A stretch of 64,000 bases of DNA. Source: Dromiciops gliroides (lineage: Eukaryota > Chordata > Mammalia > Microbiotheria > Microbiotheriidae). Positions 10,046 through 21,652 of this stretch are shown here, piece after piece (position 1 is the first letter of the stretch; each line of letters begins with the position of its first letter). The notes below the pieces were generated by a model. The model searched no databases. It worked only from the letters and a program-made list of their open reading frames with translations, and was not told where the DNA came from. The DNA lies in contig NC_057866.1 in NCBI RefSeq assembly GCF_019393635.1, positions 166,882,903 through 166,946,902 of the forward strand, given 5' to 3'. A program made the translations under genes and the position numbers.

Positions 10046-10119
10046 GATGGCTGGGGAAGTGGGATGGTGTTCTACTCACCAAACCTTGACCACACTTTTC
10101 CTCTTACCACATTTTGGCC

Positions 10120-10480
10120 AGGTTTTCCTAGTATATCTCTATGCTTCAGGACTGACCGTTGGCAAATTACTTGACCTCTCTGAGCCTTAATTTCTTCATC
10201 TGTAAAATGAGGGAAGTGGGTGTTGATTATATCAGGTCAGACCTCTGACCTCTGAGGCTCCTCCTAGATCAAATCTAGGATCCTTAGTATTACACTATGT
10301 CTGGTATAGTTTAGACTTGGTTATAATCCTAGCTCAACCACTGTGTGACTTGAGGTAAGATGGTTTTCATTTTTCCTGAGCCTCAGTTTATTTCATTTGT
10401 CAAATGAAGGCTATTGGATTAGATAATGTCTAAGGGTGTCTTTCAGCTCTACCTCATGGACATGTATACACACAAAATAT
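10120..10480 (+). repeat. Two MIR/CORE-SINE fragments
   Basis: First: 'aaattacttgacctctctg', 'aatttcttcatctgtaaaat'. Second from about 10310: 'ctcaaccactgtgtgactt', 'cctcagtttatttcattt', 'tctttcagctctac'. Both sense, both old. Confidence 0.6.
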
Positions 10481-10542
10481 TCCAGGGATGCCCTAATGTC
10501 TCCCAAAAAAGCGGCTTTGAGTTTCAATTTAATCACATGATA

Positions 10543-10819
10543 CATTCACTTTTTGCTTTTGTTTGTTTTTCCACTTACTAGTATTTTTCCAATTACATGC
10601 AAAGATAATTTTCCACATTAATTTTCATAAGATTTTCAGTTCCAAATTTTTCTTCCTCCCTCTGCTCCCCCTCCCCAAGACAGTAAGCAATGTGATGTAT
10701 AGGTTATATATATACAATCATGTTAGACATATTTCCACATTAGTCATGTTTGTAAAAGAAGAATCAGAACAAAAGGGGAAAAACCACAAGAAAGAAAAAA
10801 ATTTAAAAAGTGAAAATAG
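10543..10819 (-). mobile_element. L1 3' end, antisense
   Basis: Reads as the reverse complement of the L1 terminal region: a T-rich start, 'tttttccaattacatgc', 'agttccaaatttttcttcc', a C/T-rich stretch, 'gtgatgtataggttatata', 'ttagtcatgtttg'. Exact target-site duplication TCACATGATA at 10533-10542 and 10820-10829, so this is a 5'-truncated 277-base insertion. The 168-codon frame at 10563-11069 is a chance frame across it. Confidence 0.85.
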
Positions 10820-10829
10820 TCACATGATA

Positions 10830-11279
10830 AACCTTGTGGTTTCAAAGTATAAACTGATGCATTTAACATCAAATTCTGTAATATCATCTCTATATCTATA
10901 TATGTATGCATATCTAATATCTATAGATCTATATCTGAGAGATATACCAGAATTGTATAGAAAACTGGAGTTTTTCTTGCAACATGAATCCCCTCTACTC
11001 TGGTGCTACCTTATCACTGGTCCTCCCCATTTCTCTCTGATTACCATTCTAGTAAAAGCAGGGTACTAATCAGGCATTCCCAGTGTAATGTCTACAGTGT
11101 TTGTATACTATGGAAATATCATAAAAAGTCCATGGCTTTCCATTTTAATTCAATCATGATCCCCCCTTTTAATTTAACTCATGGGTCAGTTCATTATTAT
11201 GATAAGAAAAGGAATGCACAGACTGAATTATAATGACTATACTGCTGATAGTGCAAATACCATGGACTCCTTGGGATGA
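10830..11279. other. AT-rich, no recognised feature
   Basis: Includes a short imperfect TATC run at about 10885-10945. Nothing else recognised. Confidence 0.35.
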
Positions 11280-11288
11280 GGTATTGCA

Positions 11289-11567
11289 GTTGTTTGTCTT
11301 TTGTTTTCAAAGAGGACTGTGACATCGGGGTGATGTCATGACTTGTAGTGAATTGGATTTAAGTAAGAGAGGGCTGTGCAGGGTCACCAACCTCACTCTC
11401 TCCTTCCGAGCAATCTGGATCCAGTGGCACAACATATATCAAGATGACTGGGAGATGGCCCCAGATGTTGAAGGCAATTTGGGTAAGTGACTGGTCCAGG
11501 TTTACATAGCTACTGAGGTGAGATTTGAACTCAGGGTCCAGTGCTCTATCACCACCTGGCTGCCCCT
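11289..11567 (-). mobile_element. Long composite CORE-SINE, antisense
   Basis: Antisense head at the right end ('accacctggctgcccc') joined to a distinct tail: 'ttttcaaagaggactgtg', 'caccaacctcactctct', 'caatctggatccagtggc', 'gatgactgggagatggcccc'. Exact target-site duplication GGTATTGCA at 11280-11288 and 11568-11576. Further copies at 38527-38840 (+) and 39770-40068 (-). Confidence 0.85.
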
Positions 11568-11576
11568 GGTATTGCA

Positions 11577-12185
11577 ATACATTGCAATCAGGAGTACACA
11601 CAACAGACACAGACATTTCTTCATTCAGGTCAGTGTAGTTCCTATTGAGGTCATCAAACATTCAGTCTGTTGACCTGCTCTGTGATGTTCCAAAAAAATA
11701 GATTTGAGTTCCAGTTTCATTCTCAGCAAGAGATTAAAAATATTTCCTAGAAGTAAAAATAAGGAATAGAATAGAAAGTAGTTTTCAGTCTGGTTGGTGT
11801 AAAGAAAAGAAAGTAGAGGTGGTTACAATACAGATCACACAGAAGGAGCCTTTAAACTTTACAACCATTTCTCCTCTAATGATTTAGCATTGATGAAATA
11901 TTTATTGATAAGGGAATTAGAAACTGACATAGGGCTAAAGAATGTTTCCCAAAAAACCCACCAATTGTCAAAATCTCATATGTTGAGCTATCCTTCATGA
12001 TCATGTTTTAATGAAAAGAAATCTATTGAAGTATTGTTTAATGAGAGCCACCAGGCTTACCTGCATAAGTAAGAATAGTGCTATAATGAAAGTGAATAAA
12101 TAAGGGACAATTTGACATTGTTCTAGGTTTGAAGAAAGGTGAGAGACTATGCAGGGGTTACAGTTAAAAAGCTCATGGTTTTGAA
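11577..12185. other. No recognised feature
   Basis: AT-rich sequence between the composite SINE and the hAT-like relic. It may include more of the relic's 5' part but I cannot show it. Confidence 0.3.
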
Positions 12186-12189
12186 AAAA

Positions 12190-12640
12190 AAAGTTTCCTT
12201 TTAAATCTTGTCAATACACTGCACAAATAGGATTCTATAATGACAATGAATATGCCATAATCTCCTTGAAATTTTGCCTGAGCAATCATATCCAAAATGA
12301 TTTGTGTCCCCACACAATGCTGTGCAACAAAAGATTGTGTCATTGCTAAGTGGAAAAATGGTTTCAATAATTGATGACACTACTCATTGTGGACACCATG
12401 AAAGGATATCCATTTTGGTACTATATTTTGACAATGAAAAGCCTAGCTCAGTTGAGCATGTGTCTTTCCAGAGACTATTAACAATTAATGTTCAGTCTAT
12501 TTTTGACCACTTACTTGACATTCTCAGCATTCTTAAAGCTGGTCATCAGAAATGTCTGTCTGTTTTGATGGTGCATCTACCACTGTGTCTGGAGATGTTT
12601 TATGAGTTTGAATGAGAAATATAGAAAAATGAGAATAATT
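12190..12640 (+). pseudogene. hAT-type transposase-like relic (ZMYM1/ZBED5-like domain)
   Basis: A 103-codon frame at 12304-12615 resembles the central region of vertebrate hAT-derived proteins (ZMYM1, ZBED5 and DUF4371-type). It has 'SIIDDTTHC' where these proteins have a 'SI-DETTD' block, followed by a beta-strand-like 'ISILVLYFD'. About 35 codons later a +1 frameshift opens 'CFDGASTTVSG', matching their 'C-DGAS-N-SG' block in order and spacing. No zinc finger, upstream domain or terminal inverted repeats are visible, and the frame is broken, so it is not functional. It could be a fragment of the transposon itself or of a retrocopied domesticated gene. Confidence 0.5.
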
Positions 12641-12649
12641 ACAGCCTTA

Positions 12650-12960
12650 TAAAATAATGAAGAGTGATACATGAAGAACCAAGAGAACATTGTATATAGT
12701 AACAACACACTGTTGAGTGACTGAGGTCATTTTGACTATTATAATACCTAAATTAACTACAAAGGATATATGAAGTAAGCCCTTATCTATATCCAGAGAA
12801 GGAACTGATAAAAAGAAGTATGTATAGGAATGCTTTTACATATATTTACATATTGTGTCTAGTGGTAGCCATCTCTAAGGATGCGAGAAGGAGGGAAGAA
12901 AAAACAAGGAGAAAAAAGTTATTACTAACGTGTATTGATATTATTTAAAAGGAATAGCAA
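12650..12960 (+). mobile_element. L1 3' end
   Basis: Decayed sense L1 terminus: 'aagagtgatacatgaagaa', 'ccaagagaacattgtatat', 'tatccagagaaggaactgat', a G/A-rich block and an A-rich end. Confidence 0.65.
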
Positions 12961-13139
12961 GTTGTTTATAATGGGATTTCAGGTTCCATTGTATAATCAT
13001 CGTCCCCCTCCATTCTATGTTATGAGAAATGCTGTGTTTTAATTTCCTTAAATTCATAATAAAATAGCATTTTATAACAGAATGAGAAAATATAGACTAG
13101 TAGTGGAATTTTTCTGACATGCACTGAAGGAATGAAAAT

Positions 13140-13260
13140 ACTATGTAAGCACCTTAGTAAAGTGCAGGCATTGTTAATGTGCTAGGGATACAAAATCAAA
13201 AAATGTGATAGTTTTTGCCCTAAAGATGTTTGTATTTTAATGGGGGTGAGGTGGGGGTTG
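13140..13260 (-). repeat. L2 LINE 3' end, antisense
   Basis: 'aagcaccttagtaaagtgc', 'gctagggatacaaaatca', 'ttgccctaaagatgtttg' in antisense L2 order. Confidence 0.5.
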
Positions 13261-13349
13261 AAAGCATATCTAAGTTCGATAATGGCCGTAGGAAAGGTTT
13301 TCTTGTCCTGGGAAGTCACAGAGATGGTCACGAGAGGTACAGACAGCAT

Positions 13350-13525
13350 GAGGACTTAGAGCTAAAAAGGATTTAGCAAGTTATTGAGTGCAACTCTCTT
13401 CCTTTAATAGATTAGGAAATGGGAGTCCCAGAGAGGTTACATGAGTTAGCTAGAACCTAAAGTAGGATTTAGATCCAGTTCTCCCTGATTTTAAGTCCAA
13501 CACCTTATCTACTACACCATGCTAA
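13350..13525 (-). repeat. MIR-like SINE, antisense
   Basis: 'agattaggaaatgggagtc', 'ccagagaggttacatgagtt', 'gatttagatccagttctcc' and a final 'atctactacaccatgct'. Confidence 0.6.
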
Positions 13526-13842
13526 CTCTCCCTTGGTGACAGCTAGCTAGCTAGGACACCATTAGCTATCAAGCTAGATAGAAAGACAGAACATTTATTA
13601 GGTGCTCACTATATAAATAGATGTTAAAAAGGCTTTTGAAAAATCCAACATCCACTTCTATTAAAAATTCTAGAAATCATAGGAATAAATGGATCCTTCT
13701 TTAATATAGTGAACAATATCTAAATCCAAGAGCAAATGTCAGATGTAATGGGGGAAAGTTTGAGGACTTTTCAGTAAGATCAGGGGAAAAGCAGGGATGT
13801 TCATCTTCCTCATTACTATTTACATAATGTTAGAAATGCTAG

Positions 13843-13997
13843 GGGCAGGTAGGTGGTGCAGTGGATAGAGCACCGGCCCTGGAGTCAGGAGTACCTGAGT
13901 TCAAATCCAGCCTCAGACACTTAACACTTACTAGCTGTGTGACCCTAGGGAAGTCACTTAACCTCAATTGCCTCACTAAAAAAAAAAAGAAAAGAAA
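13843..13997 (+). mobile_element. Short CORE-SINE in L1 relic
   Basis: GGGCAGGTAGGTGGTGCAG head, 'caattgcctcact' end and an A/G-rich tail. Exact target-site duplication AGAAATGCTAG at 13832-13842 and 13998-14008. CCAATTGCC subfamily. Confidence 0.93.
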
Positions 13998-14139
13998 AGA
14001 AATGCTAGCCATAGTAATAAGATAAGAAAAAGAAATTGAGAGAATAAACATAGGCAAAGAGGAAACAAATTAAAACTTTTTGCAGTGATATTATGGTATA
14101 GTTAGAGAACTCTAGAGAGTCAATTAAAAGTTAACTGTA

Positions 14140-14284
14140 GGGGCAGCTAGATGGCGCAGTGGATAGAGCACTGGCCCTGGAGTCAGGAGTACCTGAGTTT
14201 GAATCTGGCCTCAGACACTTAACACTTACTACTAGCTGCGTGACCCTGGGCAAGTCACTTAATCCCAATTACCTCACTTAAAAA
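14140..14284 (+). mobile_element. Short CORE-SINE in L1 relic
   Basis: Complete head to 'attacctcactt' with poly-A. Exact 14-base target-site duplication AAAAGTTAACTGTA at 14126-14139 and 14285-14298. It has one extra ACT in 'cttactactagctg'. Confidence 0.95.
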
Positions 14285-14724
14285 AAAAGTTAACTGTAAA
14301 TTATTAGCTTTCCTGAAAATGTCACAAAAAAACCCCAAAAAACAACCCTAGCAAGTAGAGCTCAAAAGAGAAATTTCATTTAAAATAAATATGGGTATTA
14401 TGAAATATTTGGAAGTGTGTCTACCAAGATTCACCATTATATGATCTAACTACCAAATACTCCTTGTAGAAATCAAGACAGACCTAAATAAATGGATTAA
14501 TTGCCCATGGCTAGGTCCAGTCAATATGAAAAAAAATGACAATAACACCCTCAATTAATTGACTTATTGGGGATGTGAAAAGTGGGGGGTGAGGAGTTGA
14601 GAGAAAGGTATGATAGATAGACGACATGACAGTAAAGTCCAGAGTTAGGAGCAGCCCAGGAAGAACAAATGACCTCCCTGTTGACCACCGCCCATCCTGG
14701 ATAGTCCTTCCTGCTCCAAAGAGT

Positions 14725-15620
14725 GGGGCTTCTCTCTCCTGGTTCTCCTCCTAAGCTGTCTGGTCAACGCGCTCAGACTTCTTTGCTGACCATACATGCC
14801 GCCCTAAGTATTTTTCAAGAACTCTGTCCTTGGTCTCATTCTGCCTGCTGTATGCTTCTTTGATGAATTCATCTGTTTCCATAAGTTTAATCACGTCACT
14901 CTAATGTTTAAATAACTCGTGTATCTATATATCTATCCAACCCTCTCTCCTGAGTTTCAACTCATTAATCACCAACATGCCTATTGGAAAATTTCAAACT
15001 GGATGACTTAGAGACATTTAAAACTCAATACACCAAGACAGAACTCATTATATTCCCTCCTCCCCTACCTCAACTCACACCCTCCTCACAAATTTTGTTT
15101 TTACACAAAAACATCACCATTCTTCCATTTTCTCAGGTTTGTAATCTCTTTACTCCTTCTTCCTCCCTATATATATTTATCTAATCATTGGTCAAATCTT
15201 GATTTTTCTTTCTCCACATCATTTCTTGCATCCTACTCTTGCATTTTTACTTCTATCTTACATTTCTATTCACACAGCCACTACTTTTGTTCAGTTTTTC
15301 ATCTCATCTCTCCTGGATTATTATAATGAGTCCTAATTGGTTTCTTGACTCCAGTTTCTTCCTATTGCAAAAAATCATTTTCCTAAGCACAGATCTGACC
15401 ATTTTACTTCCACATTCCAATAAACTCCAGTGGCTTCTCTATTGTTTCTAGGAAAAAAATGCAAAATCTTTTTTTGGCTTTTAGAGCTTATCACATCTTG
15501 ACCACAGCCTATCTTTCATTTTTCATTACACATTACCCTCCTTTCACCTCTATAGTCCTAGCCAACTGTTCTTCTCTCTGTTCTTCAACAAATGGCATTC
15601 TTCTGTCTGTAATGTTACCA
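14725..15620 (+). mobile_element. L2 LINE, reverse-transcriptase to 3' region
   Basis: Sense L2: 'tctctcctggttctcctcc', 'ttcaactggatgactt' type segment at 14995, 'aagacagaactcattatatt', 'ttcttccattttctcaggtt', 'tcctggattattataatgag', 'aataaactccagtggcttc', 'cttttagagcttatcacatc'. All in the order of the L2 C-terminal coding and 3' region, with no surviving frame. Confidence 0.7.
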
Positions 15621-16470
15621 TTTACTTAGCATAAAGCAAAAAGAAACATGATATCAGCAACACTCATATGATATAATGACACATATCAATAATAAAAATA
15701 TATTACAATCCTTTTATAAACCTGGGTCATATTCTCCCACCAATACACTTAATATCTCTGGTAGATAGTGGACACACTCTTCTTACAGAAACTGACAAGA
15801 AGAAACATGAGTCATTAATACATATATGTTCAAAAATCAAAAACTCTAAAATTCAATGTCATCTTCCTCAGAAACAGAACATAAACTTCCTCAATAATAA
15901 AGTTTTGTGTTGGATAATTACCAAATTGAATTTGTCCTCAGGGTTCCTTGACTAACATCTCACCGTGTAAAATGTTTCACTCAAACTTGTTGATCTCCTG
16001 GATATTTCCTTGATTTTCTATGCTTCCAAACTCTTTCTCTATTTCAGTTTCTTACTCATGGCATCAGCTACTGTAGTTATCTATCACTTCCAGCTACAAA
16101 TTTATTCAGTGCAGTTTTAAAATCTGACTTCTTGCCTCTTTTCTTTTATCTTTCTGGATTCAGACTCTTGCCTTTTTTTCTGACTGACCCCACTTTAGTG
16201 TTTGATTAGTAATCCAATTCTCAGCTTTTGTTTTTATATCAAATAAATCACATTTATCCCCCAAATCTCTACAGAAATTCTGATTAGGTAATTCCTCAAT
16301 TTTATTACATTTTGTCACATTCAAAACTCAGCAGCATCTGATGCTTTTCTCAGAACTCTGAGTCAGAGAGTAACTACTTCATTAACAATCCTCCCTCAGG
16401 AACTATGTAGGCTTAGCTCAGCAACAAACCATAAATGAGAGTATATTATACCAGTAAAGCGTTAGGCATA
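15621..16470. other. Unrecognised AT-rich segment
   Basis: About 850 bases with no family I can name. An old LTR or endogenous-retrovirus fragment is possible, but no paired termini, primer-binding site or coding block are visible. Confidence 0.3.
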
Positions 16471-17740
16471 TTGAAGCCTCTTAAATGTTTGTTGATTGGT
16501 TAATTGGAGAGACGCCTGTTCGGCATATGGTAATGGAAAAGATTTCAAGAGAAGAATTGAAGAGTTAGTCACTGTACAACAGAAGTTGAGAATACAGAGT
16601 GGAAGCATATCTAGCTGGAAAACTGAACTACTCTGTTGTTTAAAAGCTTCACCAGAAGTTACCAGAAACTCATAGGTTTTTGCTAAAATAAAAACCAGGA
16701 GCTTTATCCATGAACTAGAATTTATTCAAAGTCATCTTTGCCCTTCACATAATGTTCCTTTTTCTTCAGATGATGGTAAAAGTAATAAGACCAGTCCAAG
16801 TTCCAGATCTTAACCTTATTTACCACAACAATATGGGTAGAAAAGCTTTTGTGACTCTTTGTGATAAGAAGTGGCCAAGAATATTTTCATTCTATTCACA
16901 ATGGCAAGGTGGAAATGTATATAAAGAATTATCTAGCGATTCCCTCAGTTAAAAAGAGAAGAATGTCTGCTTGTATTGATGACATGTCCAAGATCCCCAC
17001 AGGATTTTTATATGAGAGGAACAGGAGAGAATAATTTCATGTTACCCCATTTCTAGAATGAGTGATTACTGACATTAACCAGCAATTTGAACAGGAGACT
17101 TGTAAAGTTGTGATTGTAATAGGAAAAGTGATAAGCTTAGTTATTGGCAGGGATGATGGGAGGATCATTGCAAATAAATTTAAAGCATTCTTGGATGAGT
17201 TGAAGGCTGAAATCAGATTGCTTTGAGGTCATGAGAGATCTGTTCATCTGTTCATCAAGATACTTGGTACTTGATGAACACTACAAACACCACTGGAGAG
17301 TAGCTTGATTGGCTAAAGGAATAGGTTCAATCTTCCATGTCCCACACCTTTTACAAATCAACTCAGGGCTTTGTAGGTTTAGATATTACAAGTTGTTCAT
17401 GAGAAATAAACCTTTTGAAACTAGAGCATGAAAAAAACAAAACCAATAAATACAATGTCATGATGATATTCAGTAGTGATTTTATACATTGACCAAGAAC
17501 TGGCTTTAATTACAATGATATAATTGAAGAATTTAACTCCATAATACCTGGTCTCATTTTCTAGGATAGGAAACTAAAGAAACTTATCTGTTCTGGTCAA
17601 TCTGTGTCATCTCATTATCAGGTTAGAGATAAAGATGAAAATTATGGTTACTATTACAGCAAAAATTTGGTATTTTGTGTCTTATTTTTCAGTTTGTATT
17701 TTTAGAATGAAGCTTAGCTGCTCATTTTTTAAAAATTAAA
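16471..17740. other. Unrecognised segment
   Basis: No repeat or gene family recognised. A 66-codon frame at 16752-16952 is unassigned. A perfect 10-base-stem hairpin lies at 17250-17279. Confidence 0.3.
17250..17279. repeat. Perfect 10-bp inverted repeat
   Basis: GTTCATCAAG at 17250-17259 and CTTGATGAAC at 17270-17279, with a 10-base spacer. Confidence 0.8.
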
Positions 17741-17741
17741 T

Positions 17742-17960
17742 TTATAGAATCACAGAATTGGATAGTTGAAAGGGACCTCAGGGACCTGGACAAGTCACTT
17801 AATCTCTGTCAATCTCAGTTTCCTCATCTTTAAAATGTGGAAAATAATAGCACTTACCTCACAGAGTTATTATAAGGATCAAATGATAATATATAAATTG
17901 TCTTGAAAACCTTAAAGTACTATATAAAGGCCAGTCGTCATCATCATCTAATCCAACTCT
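17742..17960 (+). repeat. CR1/L3 3' scrap followed by MIR
   Basis: 'atagaatcacagaattgg' and 'gaaagggacctcaggg' resemble the CR1/L3 terminus. From 17785 a sense MIR follows: 'acaagtcacttaatctct', 'tttcctcatctttaaaatg', 'cacagagttattataagg', 'aagtactatataaagg'. Confidence 0.65.
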
Positions 17961-18254
17961 CAAGCAAAGGGATCCTATGCAACATGTATAAGTTTATTAT
18001 TTTATTTGATGAATACAAGTAATGTCTTTTATGAATGATCACTCAAGTGTTCCTAATTTTAAAAAGAAAATAAATCCTGGATAGATTTCCTCATGAAGTG
18101 TGCTACATATTCTATATTCTGCTCTGATATTGGGGGAACTAGTTGAGAGGGAAAGAAATGGAAGAAGAGAGGGAAGAAAAGTAGAAGAGGTAGGGAGGAA
18201 TATATTAGAGAGGCTGCTTCAAGACATTTCACCTATTCAGAGAGTAGCTGAAAG

Positions 18255-18660
<406 letters not shown>

Positions 18661-18664
18661 AACT

Positions 18665-19073
18665 GAACAACCATAGGCTTTATTCTACCTCAGTTTGGCA
18701 CCAACCTTAAGTATACAGGGACAGAGATAGTCTTAGAGGAAACAGTGCTTTGGAGTTGTTAATAAATGCATGTTGAATTGAATTCCCCTGCTGTCTGGAA
18801 GCTTCACATAAGGTCTTATGGGTATGCATAGAGCGTGGGCCAAATGCTTTAGCATCCCTGGCCACATTCTATGCACATGCATGGTGGGATTATAGGATAG
18901 ATGGCTGATAGCAGGGGTAAAACCAAAAAATGTCTTCTCCTTTGTGATTTCCAGGAACCATGTGTCTATGTCCCACACAGTCTGTCCGAATTTGGGGGAG
19001 ACTAAATCATAGGAAAAAGATTGTCTCTAATCCTATTGACACGCCTAACTAAAGAAGGTAACTATATTTCTGG
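18665..19073. other. No recognised feature
   Basis: About 400 bases without a recognisable repeat or gene. Confidence 0.35.
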
Positions 19074-19074
19074 T

Positions 19075-19270
19075 CAGTCAATGACATTTATTGAATGTCT
19101 CCTAAGTAAAAAGCGTGTGTGTGTGTGGGGGGGGAGTTTGGGGGAGGGGAATACCAAGAAGAAATAGAAAATCTGTTTCCTGCTCTTTAATATAAACATA
19201 CTTACAGTAACACCAAGTAAGGGGATGGAGCTCAGCAGAGTTGAAATCAGGGCAAGGTGACTGGCACTTT
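19075..19270 (-). repeat. Probable L2 3' end, antisense, with GT/G run
   Basis: 'gtcagtcaatgacatttatt' and 'gaatgtctcctaagta' suit an antisense L2 terminus. A short (GT)n followed by G8 at 19113-19135 interrupts it. The rest is diverged. Confidence 0.4.
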
Positions 19271-19597
19271 GTCCTAGAGGGTGCTGACAGCACTTTATAT
19301 CCTTCGGCAATTAGAAACAACTGGACTTAGCACCTAGTTATATGAATAGAATTAGTTGTAAAAAGGCAACGATCAAACCTTATGGTCCATTCTCCCTAGT
19401 GTCTGCATCCCAAGTGAGATCTCTCTAGCTCAGCCCCTTCTGGTCTCAAGGTGTCCTGGTACTTTGATTAACATTCCTCTAGTACTTCACTCCAACAACT
19501 GCTTGCACATCTTGTGGTGGTTACCTTGAGTACCAGAGTTATTCATTATGGACTCAGGGCTAAGTTAGGGTGGCAGTGGAAGCAGCCACATCTTTTA

Positions 19598-19631
19598 CTG
19601 GTGTCCAGCCTAATGTCAGGCTAGACACCAG
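19598..19631. repeat. 14-bp stem inverted repeat
   Basis: CTGGTGTCcAGCCT at 19598-19611 and AGGCTaGACACCAG at 19618-19631 pair at 13 of 14 positions (the mispair is C-A) round a six-base loop. It lies outside any repeat I recognise. Confidence 0.8.
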
Positions 19632-19899
19632 CAAGAAGATAGAATGTCCCCCTAAAACTAAGTCAGATAATTTCCCATGGCATCAGGACTTAAGCTTCAT
19701 GGGGGAGGGGGTCATATTTTTGGTATCCCTTGTAAGGTTGAGGAGAATTATGCCCATGATAATCACCCATTATTTATTTGTTCAGTGAATAAACGTTGCA
19801 TCTTCTATTCCTTTGGGAAAAAAAAAGTTTGTCCTACTCACCATAAAATATCCAATTCTACTCCTGTGGAAGCCTTTTCATGAAAGCAGGTACATTGAA

Positions 19900-20022
19900 A
19901 TCATAGAGCCACCCATTGCTTTAGTGCGATTTCCCTGGAAATCATATAGTCCAACCCCTTCATGTTCCAGATGAGGAAATGGATTGACAACTCAAGATCA
20001 CACAGGTAGTAAGTGACAGTGC
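19900..20022 (-). repeat. MIR-like SINE, antisense
   Basis: 'atagtccaaccccttcatg', 'ccagatgaggaaatggattg', 'agatcacacaggtagtaagt' in antisense MIR order. Confidence 0.6.
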
Positions 20023-20026
20023 CAGG

Positions 20027-20284
20027 ACAGTGGGATGGTACCATAGTGTAGAGAGTGCTGGGTCTGCAGTTAAGAGTTCAAATCTAGCCTTAGGTACTTA
20101 CTGGTTATGTGACCCTGAGCAAGTCACTTAAATTTTTTCCTCAGTTTCCTCATTTGTAAAATGAGCAGGAGAAGGAAATGGCAAACCACTCCAGTATTTT
20201 TGCCCAACAACAACAACAACAACAACCCAAATGGGGTCATGAAGATTCAGACACAACTGAAATGACTAAACAACAGTAACAACG
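20027..20284 (+). mobile_element. CORE-SINE with RTE-type tail
   Basis: Head 'gggatggtaccatagtgtag', box 'tatgtgaccctgagcaagtc', linker 'aggagaaggaaatggcaaac', a (CAA)n expansion at about 20206-20226, and the RTE-like end 'aatggggtcatgaagattc' plus 'agacacaactgaaatgac'. Confidence 0.85.
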
Positions 20285-20329
20285 TTTGAACTATTATTCT
20301 AAAAAGACAAAAGTTTATTTTTTTTAGGA

Positions 20330-21650
20330 CAAATCCATTTGCATGGAGGACCTGCAGTGATTCCTTTCCCTCAGTCAAAATGGAGGTCATTGGTTTTCTC
20401 TGATAACGAAGAGGGAGGTGACCATTGGTTAAATAGGAAAGGACTTATCCATAGGCTGCCTCTTACCTTCCTGGGAAGGAGGTCACTCAGACAGTTGGAG
20501 GGCACAAGAAATATCCCTGCCTTGGAGTTCTGAGTATGCCTGGGCTGGAGAAGGGCTGATTTCAGTGCAAACAGAGCAGCGGTCACAAAGAGACAGCAGG
20601 GTAATTACCCTGTGGCCTGTACTTCAGAAGGAATCTATCTTGACTCCTCAGCCTTTCTCACAAAGTAAGGGCCTCCTTGTCATTTAGAAAGCACAGACCT
20701 GAGTGCCCGTGTTTACAGAGCTCTCCCCAGCACACCTACTTTGTCCCTGTTTAATGACCAGACCCTGCTGAGAGTGGCCCATTTTAAATCCTTCTTTTCC
20801 ACCCCCTCCTCTCTTCCTTCTCTCCATGGTCTGTCTGAGGGAGTTTGGGGGGAAATGATTAATTGGCAGGATAGAACAATTCAGCTTGAGGCTCTTTGTG
20901 GGTTTACTCATTTCTGCCTCTTCTGACTGGCTTTTAGCAAGGCGAGGCCTCTGACCCACAGCCTTTCTGCCAGGCCTTTCTTCCCAGTGTCTGAGGCAGG
21001 AGGGTGAGGAAGGCTCCTTTTTACGGATCGCAGCAACATTTGTGAACAAAAAGGGTTGTGTGTTCCTGAACAACAGTGTGTACCAATCCAGGAGATGAGG
21101 GCTTCCTCAGAGAGCAATGCTGAAGTGTCTGCAGCATGGTTTGGAATATAAAGCACTGCCTGAACCTTTGGGGCAGTGCCCATGATGTGGCTGGCCTGGA
21201 CCCTGGCAGCCAGAACTCCACTTGCCAACAGTGTGCGAGCCTGTTTACTGCATGGACAACATCCTGTTTGGTGAATTGACAAGAGTCTCAGCCCGCCTTG
21301 GCATATCATAGCTCCCCGGCTCTGTGCACCCAGCATGTAATGAGTGCATCTGGACAATTGCTGCGGTCTCTGCCATTGATTGGTCACTCAGCAAACTTGG
21401 AAAATGCTGGAGCCAGCTTTGTTGTCCCCTGTGCAGCTCCCAACAAAGTTTGGTCTCATTGCAGATTCATGGGGAGAGGCAGCCATGGGGCTGTCTTGAA
21501 ATAAGGTAATACAGGTCTCAGCCAAATCCCTGTAGGGATAAGAGAAATAGGATCTTCTCAGTCCCCTGTATCCTAGATATTGGCAACAAAAGCAGTGCAA
21601 ATAATGCTAAAATGATTAGGAAGATCATTCCAGTTAGGAGCTTTGTTAGA
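20330..21650. other. Repeat-poor island
   Basis: About 1.3 kb, the largest stretch where I recognise no repeat, with higher GC than its surroundings. The longest frame outside repeats lies here (159 codons at 20908-21387, minus), overlapped by a 129-codon minus frame in another phase (20684-21073). Neither resembles a known family, and the higher GC lowers the chance of stops. Candidate conserved non-coding element or non-coding exon. Confidence 0.4.
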
Positions 21651-21652
21651 AT

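Larger units (their letters stand above)
13590..14578 (+). pseudogene. Decayed L1 ORF2 (reverse transcriptase) split by two SINEs
   Basis: Pieces at 13620-13842, 14008-14139 and 14299-14578 align with the younger L1 at 27150-27700. For example 'aaagcagggatgttcatc' corresponds to 'gaaacagggatgtccatt', and 'tttgcagtgatattatggta' to 'tttgcagatgatatgatggt', the F-A-DD region. The GAT-GAT of the catalytic pair is mutated here. Many stops and shifts; sense orientation. The first 30 bases may be an L2 scrap. Confidence 0.75.

Noticed and set aside
10563..11069. 168-codon open frame
   Set aside because: It runs across an antisense L1 3' end and AT-rich DNA; its ends do not coincide with any gene signal.
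15621..16470. Possible endogenous retrovirus or LTR
   Set aside because: No TG/CA pair with matching flanks, primer-binding site or coding block could be seen.
20908..21387. 159-codon minus-strand frame as a new gene
   Set aside because: No recognisable domain or family, no visible splice or promoter context, and GC-rich DNA makes chance frames longer. Kept only as a finding to test.
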